A DNA stretch of 5,038 nucleotides, from assembly GCA_025353305.1 (NCBI GenBank), contig JANXQX010000290.1, forward strand, positions 1 to 5,038, given 5' to 3'. The notes under the pieces were generated by a model. It was given only the letters and a program-made list of their open reading frames with translations, did no database searches and had not been told where the DNA came from. The stretch comes from Holophagaceae bacterium. Lineage in GTDB: Bacteria > Acidobacteriota > Holophagae > Holophagales > Holophagaceae. Each line of letters opens with the position of its first letter. Within the stretch, counting starts at the first letter, position 1. Of the stretch, positions 1 through 5,038 are shown one piece after another. The position numbers and the translations under genes are program-made.

Positions 1-655
1 CGTGGATGTGGCGGTGGGCTACACCCAAGCAGGAACGGGCGCCAGCGGAGACGCCCTTACCGGCGTGCCGGTGTGGCGCAAACCGTACACGGGTGATACG
101 TGGATTCCCGAGTCGCCTTATGTAGGTCCGAATACTCCCTATGGCAACGCCAGCGATCGGGCATTGAAAGGCCCCACGGAAGTCACGCGCGGCGGCACAC
201 GCCTGGGCGTGGTGAGCGGCATCACCGTGAAGGTCGGCACCAATGATCCCTATCCCACCAATCTGGTACTCGCCCTGCAATTGGGCGGTGTCCCCGGAAC
301 CGCGGGGGCCAACCATTTGGCCATCCTTGACGAACAAGATCCCGTCCATCCCAAGCTGCTTTCCGTATGGCCCAAGACCGACATTCTAGGCACGGGCGTG
401 GCGTTCGAACTGCTACGGAAACAGCCCGCCGTAGACCCCATCACCAACCTCGTGGCGGTCGCTGCACATAAAGCTGACGGGGCAAGCGGGACGGATGCCA
501 CCTGGTTCATCCTGGATTTGAGCAGGCCCGAAACACCTTCTGCTGTGGCGGTCATTCCCGGGATGGGCTGGGTCGGCAGTCTGCACGGGGGGTATTTAAC
601 CGGGCTTTACCAAGGGCAATTACAGATGGTGTCACTGCCAGTGGCGTCGGCATCG
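1..655. other. GC-rich left segment, with sharp composition drop to the right
   Basis: Hand counts of 60-base lines give about 60-68% G+C at 1-60 and 541-660, about 55% at 661-780, 48% at 781-840 and about 38% at 841-900 and 1021-1140. The drop begins where the propeller repeats end and the linker to the protease module starts. The reading frame is uninterrupted across it. The right-hand module is not uniform (2041-2100 is about 60%), so the difference is clearest over 840-1560 and in parts of 3060-4500. This suggests that the two halves of the gene have different histories. Confidence 0.6.
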
Positions 656-3070
656 CCGAGCGTCAAGGTTAAGTCTGTTGCGACCTCAACAAGTCAAGGA
701 CTCTCCACGTGGAGGCCGCCAATTCTCCTGGCTGCATTGTGCCAGACCGCTCGACCCGCAGATGTTCAGTTGGACTTCGTAACCATCAATCAGGGTGTCA
801 TGCGGTTCTTGGATGAAGCTCACCTCGCAGAAGATTCAAGACGAAATAATAACTGGAAGTCTAAGATCCCAATTATTTCTGATAGAGCTGCCGTAATCGC
901 AGCTTATGTAACTGACCCAGAGGGGTTAGGAAGGAAGGTTAAAGTCAAATTGATCATCACTCACCCAGGGGTACCCAAACCACTCGAGCTAGAGGCTAAA
1001 ACTAAAGGAAAATTGTCTTATAGTTTTGATAACACGAATTCAAACCAGAATAACCCAAACAATCCGAGCGATGCTGCTTTGTTTACAATTCCTGTTTCTT
1101 ACCTAAGGAGCTCTACAACACCGATCCAAATTGCTTTTTCTTTATCCTTTGTTGATGCGAGCACTCAAGGGTCAATCAAACAGCCAAGTCCCTTAAATAT
1201 CTCGCCAGTTGTGCGGAATATGACGGTTCATCTCGTTCCAGTTGATTATCGGACAACTAATCGGCCGAATTCTCCGAATTTGCCAAGCAATCTTGCTCAG
1301 CAAAGGGCAGACCTGGAGAAACGGATTCAGGCCATGATGCCATATTCTTGGAATGCTAATGGGAATAGCCATGTGAATGTTCAGGTGGAAAGTGCTCTTG
1401 TTTATCAAGAGGCGACTTATAGAAATATCCTGAAGGTTGACACCACCTCGAATCTTTATGGGTATGATTCAAGCAAACTCTTTTTGGCTGTATCTAATGA
1501 TCCGGTGATCCGATCGCTAGCTACAAATTTGTCAAACACTGACTACCTAATTCTACTGATTCCGAAACTCACGGGGGTCACTACTCCATCTGGAAGTGGT
1601 GTTCGGTGGCATCCGGGCGCTACAAGCCAGGGCACTCACTATTGTTACATCCTTGAGAATTTGCCAATGGATACAGTGCACGAACTCGGCCATGCTCATG
1701 GTCGTCCCCACGCACCATTCGTGGAGGGAGGCGGGAGAATCGATTCCTGTGATTCCGAGTGGCCAGTTACTGCCCCATACGGAACTGCTCATATCGGCGT
1801 TTGGGGTTGGGACGTGTCAGGTGTCAGCAATCTTGGAGCGATTGTGGCGAAAGCAGGCGGGATCTCCGATGGTGATGTAAGGGATGCAGCGGATTTCCGT
1901 GATTTAATGTGCTACACCAACTCTAACGCTTCGAAATGGATTTCTGACTACACATTTGAGAACATGGCCCAGCACACTGGCCCCACTGGGCAGCAGGATA
2001 GAGTTACATTGGAAGGGGCTCTGGCGGTGGGAGACAGCGGTTACCCCCTATGTGCTCCTGACGCACGACTCCGCCTAAGAGTGGTTTACCGCGGGAGGGA
2101 ATTGGGACCAGTGGACATGGCTACGGGAGGAACCCTTAGCTTTACCGTTTCACCCGCGGGGGCAGGTCGGATTGTTGCAAGCGGGGGGAAGCTCTATTAC
2201 CAAGCTGGATCTTCTCCCGTAGTGGGGGAGGTCGTGATCCAAGGGTTCATTTCGATGAGTTGCCCGGGTAACCCGACCAGTGGTGATCCTCTTGCTCCTT
2301 TGTCTCTCTGGCAATGGAATTCAGATTTGAGTTTAGAACCTAAAAAGCTTTACATGGGCACCAGTTGTGGCGGTAACCGGGGCATTCAAAACCGAGTGGC
2401 TGACCCCAAACCGGCTTCAGGGACGGTAGCAAACTTGTTGCCCGATGACCAAGTCTGCTATCAGGTAAATGTCCGATTCAGGGACCCCACCGCAGGTAGT
2501 TCAAAGGAAATTTCGAAAGCCTTATATGACCTAGATCCATCCAAGCTGAGCATAAGTACGAGCGGATTGTCGGGGGCCTCAGCCGTTATAGCAGACGCCG
2601 GGAATGCCATTGTTCAATACATCGCGCCCTCTTACGCGAGTACTCTTGGTGGAGCAGGTCGCTTGAATGTTAAATACTTAGGAATAGATGAAGGTGTCTC
2701 GACGGGAATTCAGACGGGACAAAATTTCATGGTGGAAAAGTACACCGTCAAGATCGATGCAACACCTTCGCCGACAGCGAATGTAAATACGACCTATTCT
2801 TTGATCCTGTACAACAACGGGACAATGATCACAAATCCTGTGCCGCCGACCTTTGGAGGTGATTGGGTTTTTGAGCTTCAAGAAATAAGCGGAAATCCAC
2901 CTGCGTTGAACATAATTCGTCAGACATATTCCCAGGCATCTGATTTCCCTTTTACTTTGGGGCAGAAACCCAAAAAAATACAGGTGGATCTGACATATTC
3001 CGTGTCCTCGGATCCCGACCACCCCCTCGAACCCCGGGCTAAGGACACTCTGTTGGTGGTGTTCCCATGA
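2..3070 (+). CDS. Large exported metzincin-type zinc metalloprotease with N-terminal LVIVD-like propeller and Ig-like tail (5' partial)
   Basis: This is the 3' part (1022 residues) of a larger gene. The first in-frame GTG lies at the window edge without a visible ribosome binding site, so the true start and any signal peptide are upstream. Residue numbers count from that GTG. Domain order: propeller-like repeats (~70-212); linker (~213-250); a beta domain (~254-400) containing VTINQGVM and KSKIPIISDRAAV, a pattern I recall preceding catalytic domains of uncharacterised bacterial surface proteases; an Asn-rich linker (343-357); a strand pair starting TVHLVPVDY (~408); then the catalytic core with H560, E561, H564, H570 as zinc/catalytic residues and Met-turn M636, followed by WISDYTF (646-652). 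Residues ~660-1022 are beta-rich and Ig-like. Cys548, Cys583 and Cys637 could form disulfides, which fits export. It probably cleaves extracellular or surface proteins; the substrate is unknown. GC content falls sharply after ~650, suggesting mosaic origin. The next gene overlaps its stop codon. Confidence 0.85.
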   Translation: MDVAVGYTQAGTGASGDALTGVPVWRKPYTGDTWIPESPYVGPNTPYGNASDRALKGPTEVTRGGTRLGVVSGITVKVGTNDPYPTNLVLALQLGGVPGTAGANHLAILDEQDPVHPKLLSVWPKTDILGTGVAFELLRKQPAVDPITNLVAVAAHKADGASGTDATWFILDLSRPETPSAVAVIPGMGWVGSLHGGYLTGLYQGQLQMVSLPVASASPSVKVKSVATSTSQGLSTWRPPILLAALCQTARPADVQLDFVTINQGVMRFLDEAHLAEDSRRNNNWKSKIPIISDRAAVIAAYVTDPEGLGRKVKVKLIITHPGVPKPLELEAKTKGKLSYSFDNTNSNQNNPNNPSDAALFTIPVSYLRSSTTPIQIAFSLSFVDASTQGSIKQPSPLNISPVVRNMTVHLVPVDYRTTNRPNSPNLPSNLAQQRADLEKRIQAMMPYSWNANGNSHVNVQVESALVYQEATYRNILKVDTTSNLYGYDSSKLFLAVSNDPVIRSLATNLSNTDYLILLIPKLTGVTTPSGSGVRWHPGATSQGTHYCYILENLPMDTVHELGHAHGRPHAPFVEGGGRIDSCDSEWPVTAPYGTAHIGVWGWDVSGVSNLGAIVAKAGGISDGDVRDAADFRDLMCYTNSNASKWISDYTFENMAQHTGPTGQQDRVTLEGALAVGDSGYPLCAPDARLRLRVVYRGRELGPVDMATGGTLSFTVSPAGAGRIVASGGKLYYQAGSSPVVGEVVIQGFISMSCPGNPTSGDPLAPLSLWQWNSDLSLEPKKLYMGTSCGGNRGIQNRVADPKPASGTVANLLPDDQVCYQVNVRFRDPTAGSSKEISKALYDLDPSKLSISTSGLSGASAVIADAGNAIVQYIAPSYASTLGGAGRLNVKYLGIDEGVSTGIQTGQNFMVEKYTVKIDATPSPTANVNTTYSLILYNNGTMITNPVPPTFGGDWVFELQEISGNPPALNIIRQTYSQASDFPFTLGQKPKKIQVDLTYSVSSDPDHPLEPRAKDTLLVVFP
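302..640 (+). other. LVIVD-type beta-propeller repeats in the protease gene
   Basis: Two clear repeat units are visible. HLAILDEQDPVHPKLLSVWP (residues 105-124) and WFILDLSRPETPSAVAVIPG (168-187) share the pattern hydrophobic strand, Asp, three residues, Pro, two residues, Pro, then a new strand. A weaker third unit, YLTGLYQGQLQMVSL (198-212), ends the region. This is the signature of LVIVD repeats, which build beta-propellers in secreted or cell-surface proteins and usually mediate binding or display rather than catalysis. More blades probably lie upstream of the window. The end of the repeats coincides with the end of the GC-rich stretch. Confidence 0.6.
1679..1912 (+). other. Metzincin catalytic site: HExxHxxGxxH zinc motif to Met-turn
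   Basis: Residues 560-570 read HELGHAHGRPH, an exact HExxHxxGxxH match: His560, His564 and His570 as zinc ligands, Glu561 as general base, Gly567 as the turn. The motif lies at 1679-1711. Sixty-six residues later DLMCY (634-638) supplies a Met-turn with M636. Between them, the GVWGWDV stretch and, just after, WISDYTF (646-652) are aromatic-rich landmarks that I recall next to HELGH..GR.HAP motifs in other uncharacterised surface proteases. All active-site residues are intact, so the domain should be catalytically competent. The peptidase family number cannot be fixed by eye. Confidence 0.85.
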
Positions 3071-3126
3071 AATATTTTATAAAAGTACTGATCTGTCTTA
3101 TGGCCTTTACCAATCTCGGGGGACAG
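3067..3126 (+). other. Sec signal peptide of the partner gene
   Basis: Residues 1-20 have Lys2 and Lys6, a hydrophobic core (FIKVLICLMAF) and small residues Gly18-Gly19 before Gln20, giving a plausible signal peptidase I site near residues 18-20. The Cys at residue 10 lies within the hydrophobic core and is not in a lipobox, so a lipoprotein is unlikely. The protein is therefore expected outside the cytoplasm, in the same compartment where the upstream protease would act. Confidence 0.7.
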
Positions 3127-4476
3127 ACCACTAACCGATCCTTAAGCTGGGAGCTTCGTGGGCGTTATGACCCCCCTACCTGGGGGTACGCAGTTAGTGA
3201 GGGGCCTCCATCTAGGCAGGATTTTCTCCGTAGGGTTAAACGGATTACCGTCGACACAATTCGACTAATTTCACCAAAGGAGCCAGAATGGGGATGGTCC
3301 CATATTGGAAATACCCACGGCCTGAAATTATTCCTGTCGGACGGTGAATCTTTTATGTTTAATAATTATTCATTAGATTTTGGCCCTGAAACGGAATACA
3401 AAGTGGCAGTTGGTACCTCATGGAACATGAGAGAAGCATTGAACAGTGCTCCTAGCGATATTGATGCGCTTCGTTTCACTGCAGCAGAACTAGTTCCTTG
3501 GACTAAAATCCATGGCCTCAAGGTTACTCCTCTTACGAAACTTGAGAAAGGAGTTTCAGAGGCTGAAACGTCATTATATGAGGAATGGAAGCAGCCCGAT
3601 CATTTAGATGTTGAATTTGAGCTCAAAGCCCTCCCCAACGGTCGTTTGAAATATGAAATTCGAAACGCCAGTCGTGGAGGGAATTTGCTCCTGAGCTGGG
3701 ACCATGGTCAAAGTTGGAAATCTCTCATTCCAGATCCTCCGAACCCTGGGTTGATCGACCAGACGATATATGCAAATCCAACCACGGGCCACCGAGGGAT
3801 GATCAACCTGGATCAAGAGCGTTTGGCCAAAAACCCCGATCCCATATTTCTGATCCAGGGGACGCGGGGCCTGAAGATTCGCCTCCAGTTTTTCTCCTAC
3901 CTTCGCGGTTGGCTTCCGGAACCCTTCAAAGGGCAACAGTTCCCTGTCGCTCCATCCGCCGCGTCTGAACAAGGACAACCCCCTCGGATTGTGGAGGTGC
4001 TGACGGTGGATCTCCCTGAGGACATGCTTCCTCCGCACCGCTACCTCCGAATTCGATTCAATAAACCAATTTATGGATTGTCAAAGGACTACGTTGGACC
4101 TATCCAAATGCAACAACAAGGTGACAAAGTCCCTTCCGATGGTTCCCTATTGCTCGAAAAACTAGAGGGACCGATTGGTCGAAAAGTTTGGATTCCATAT
4201 GATTATTATTACCGACATCAATGGTGCCATATGGTCGGCCCCAAAGAGAAAGAGGGAGTGGACCAAGTCTTCATACAAATGTCCAGGCCTTGGGAGAAGC
4301 CATACCTGCGGGGCGGACACTATCGAATTGGGGGGAAAGGAACTCTTGTTGATGAGGAGGGTCGCCGTTTAGAAGGAGGATCCTTCGAATTCGACGCGCC
4401 TAAAGCGCCTGGTGAGGTGGCTGAGAAACCTATTCCCGATGTCAAACCTTGGCCCCCCACAGAAATCAGAAAGTAG
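3067..4476 (+). CDS. Exported protein of unknown function, translationally coupled to the metalloprotease
   Basis: A complete 469-residue protein. The ATG overlaps the protease stop codon as ATGA. Upstream there is only a weak GGTGGT and an AAGGA about 21 bases away, so ribosomes probably reinitiate after finishing the protease gene. The N-terminus (MKYFIKVLICLMAFTNLGG) is a typical Sec signal peptide: basic start, hydrophobic core, small residues near 18-19. There is no lipobox Cys, so it should be soluble in the periplasm or secreted. Residues 210-217 read SWDHGQSW, an exact Asp-box (SxDxGxxW), found in neuraminidase-like propellers and other beta proteins; only one copy is seen. Residues ~305-340 (PPRIVEV, then LRIRFNKPIYG) resemble the start of an SbsA-type Ig-like domain. 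The C-terminus (~446-469) is Pro/Lys-rich and probably flexible. I do not recognise the family. From context it could be an inhibitor, chaperone or substrate adaptor of the protease; an immunity role is conjecture. Confidence 0.85.
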   Translation: MKYFIKVLICLMAFTNLGGQTTNRSLSWELRGRYDPPTWGYAVSEGPPSRQDFLRRVKRITVDTIRLISPKEPEWGWSHIGNTHGLKLFLSDGESFMFNNYSLDFGPETEYKVAVGTSWNMREALNSAPSDIDALRFTAAELVPWTKIHGLKVTPLTKLEKGVSEAETSLYEEWKQPDHLDVEFELKALPNGRLKYEIRNASRGGNLLLSWDHGQSWKSLIPDPPNPGLIDQTIYANPTTGHRGMINLDQERLAKNPDPIFLIQGTRGLKIRLQFFSYLRGWLPEPFKGQQFPVAPSAASEQGQPPRIVEVLTVDLPEDMLPPHRYLRIRFNKPIYGLSKDYVGPIQMQQQGDKVPSDGSLLLEKLEGPIGRKVWIPYDYYYRHQWCHMVGPKEKEGVDQVFIQMSRPWEKPYLRGGHYRIGGKGTLVDEEGRRLEGGSFEFDAPKAPGEVAEKPIPDVKPWPPTEIRK

Positions 4477-4503
4477 GGTAGTGGGTCAGTCATCCCGAAA
4501 TCT
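4477..4503. other. Short gap after the partner gene, no terminator seen
   Basis: Twenty-seven bases separate the partner gene's TAG from the next ATG. I see no stem followed by a T-run and no strong Shine-Dalgarno; the purine-rich GAAAGTAGGG is about 25 bases from the ATG, too far to set that start. The only pairing noticed is a weak CCCAC/GTGGG across the stop codon. The frame of the partner gene stays open through this gap into the broken downstream gene. Confidence 0.5.
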
Positions 4504-5038
4504 ATGCGGGTGGATTTCATGGCGCCTTCGAATGGGAGTGGAACTTACACGGTCGAAGCCAATCCCATTGACAAAATGGAATGGACGGGAATTCCCTATC
4601 AGCGTGCGATCTCCGAACTACGCGTTGCCAAGGTCCTGATTATTCCTAGCAAGCCGCTCAATAATGGGGCCGTGGAGGCTTTTGTTGGGGGACCGATCAG
4701 CCTTCAAATCCAAGTCGACGGGGATGCAACTCCGTTGACTGATTTGGCCACAGCCTGGAGTGTGAATACCTTCAATGGAACAACATGGTTCGGTGCTCAG
4801 CCGCGTCTTTGCGGCGGTGAGAAGGCCGGATTACCACGTGGCCGTCCAGGAATGGGACCTCTCCAGCGGTGCCTGGGCCCAATTGGGCACGGAGTTTGGA
4901 CCCGCGCCGAACAGTATCGATTTCTTCGCGCAGAGCATCGACTCCATGCGCGTGTTCGAGGCCGTGCCGACCGGCGGCGGCGGGCAGGAGAATCTGCTCC
5001 TGATCACCACTTCCCCGGCGAGCTGGGAGGACAATAAC
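4504..5038 (+). pseudogene. Remnant of an Ig-like surface-protein gene, 5' truncated and frameshifted (runs off window)
   Basis: The frame from 4504 gives believable protein for about 99 codons, then turns into Arg/Gly/Pro-rich nonsense after ~4800. The believable part begins with VDFMAPSNGSGTYTVEANP, which matches the last strands of a bacterial Ig-like domain (x-F-x-A-P...G-T-Y-T-V-x-A); the first half of that domain is absent. It continues with the beta-rich segments GGPISLQIQVDGDA and AWSVNTFNGTTWFGAQ. From 4802 the sensible protein continues one base over. None of the possible ATG starts (4504, 4519) has a Shine-Dalgarno sequence, and there is no signal peptide. The frame is also open back to the stop codon of the preceding gene (GSGSVIPKS before the ATG), so 4504 may not be a real start. 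The most likely reading is a leftover fragment of a larger exported protein related in style to the upstream gene. A sequencing error of one base is the main alternative for the frame break, but would not explain the missing start. Confidence 0.55.
4766..5038 (+). CDS. GC-rich continuation of the broken surface-protein gene in the second frame (3' partial)
   Basis: This frame is open from just after a TGA at 4763-4765 to the last base of the window, 91 codons. From 4802 it reads as ordinary protein: RVFAAVRRPDYHVAVQEW, then DLSSGAWAQLG, then SIDFFAQSIDSMRVFEAVP, then NLLLITTSPASW. The alternating hydrophobic/polar pattern and the V-x-E-W-D-x-S-S-G-x-W unit suggest beta-propeller or beta-sandwich repeats. 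A hand count gives about 65% GC here against about 50% in the 60 bases before 4801, and third positions are strongly G/C. An ATG at 4775 exists but has no ribosome binding site, so independent translation is doubtful. Removing one base near 4798-4801 would join this to the upstream frame as GAQ-RVFAAV. The function is unknown; the segment probably leads into a further exported domain beyond the window. Confidence 0.6.
   Translation, partial: MPSMEQHGSVLSRVFAAVRRPDYHVAVQEWDLSSGAWAQLGTEFGPAPNSIDFFAQSIDSMRVFEAVPTGGGGQENLLLITTSPASWEDNN

Noticed and set aside
250..555. Minus-strand open frame of 101 codons opposite the propeller region.
   Set aside because: The composition is typical of the antisense of GC-rich coding DNA (Ser/Ala/Arg/Cys-rich), and the + strand reading has recognisable repeats.
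1596..1880. A + strand open frame in another register across the zinc-site region.
   Set aside because: It overlaps the catalytic core, whose HExxHxxGxxH and Met-turn are far stronger evidence for the main frame.
3067..3129. The partner protein as a lipoprotein, because of a Cys in the signal peptide.
   Set aside because: The Cys at residue 10 lies mid-core (LICLM) and lacks the small residue at -1 required by a lipobox; there is no Cys at the likely cleavage site.
3604..4038. A 144-codon open frame on the minus strand inside the partner gene.
   Set aside because: It lies wholly within a well-supported + strand gene, its protein is Arg/Pro-rich without domain features, and no ribosome binding site or promoter is evident.
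4455..4500. A possible terminator hairpin around the partner gene's stop (CCCAC pairing with GTGGG).
   Set aside because: The stem is only 5 base pairs with a long loop and no T-run follows, so it is not a credible intrinsic terminator.
705..4841. The palindrome CCACGTGG occurs near both composition breaks (705-712 and 4834-4841), a possible recombination or attachment repeat.
   Set aside because: Only 8 bases are shared and the flanks do not match. Two chance copies in GC-rich sequence are quite possible, and neither sits exactly at the break.

Overview
The window looks like part of a surface or secreted-protein locus of a Gram-negative bacterium. All genes are on the + strand and no housekeeping gene is present. 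The protein style (LVIVD-type beta-propeller blades, Ig-like beta domains, a metzincin-type zinc protease, a Sec signal peptide on the next gene) fits soil or sediment bacteria with large exported repeat proteins. I lean towards Acidobacteriota of the Holophaga/Geothrix kind. This is an impression from protein style and the GC-rich flanks, not a demonstrated assignment.

Layout. (1) Positions 2-3070 hold the 3' part of a large gene that starts upstream of the window. Its first ~215 visible residues are GC-rich propeller sequence. From about position 650 onward the base composition drops and the protein becomes a two-part zinc protease (beta pro/accessory domain, then a catalytic core with HELGHAHGRPH and a downstream Met-turn), followed by ~360 residues of beta-rich, Ig-like tail. 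(2) Positions 3067-4476 encode a 469-residue exported protein of unknown function. Its start codon overlaps the protease stop codon by 4 bases (ATGA), so the two are almost certainly co-translated. It has one perfect Asp-box motif and a possible SbsA-type Ig-like stretch. (3) Positions 4477-5038 hold what reads as a broken gene: the C-terminal half of an Ig-like domain without its beginning, then a change of reading frame at about 4775-4802 that coincides with a jump from ~50% to ~65% GC. The second frame stays open to the window edge.

Interpretation. An AT-richer block (about 650 to 4790) carrying the protease end and its partner gene lies between GC-rich sequences of exported-protein type. 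This resembles a swappable C-terminal effector module plus partner gene, followed by a displaced fragment of a related gene. That reading is inference: the propeller-to-protease boundary, the composition change, the 4-base overlap and the frame break are seen directly, while exchange, toxicity or immunity are not. No RNA gene, CRISPR array, insertion sequence or convincing terminator was seen. The only non-coding gap is about 27 bases (4477-4503).
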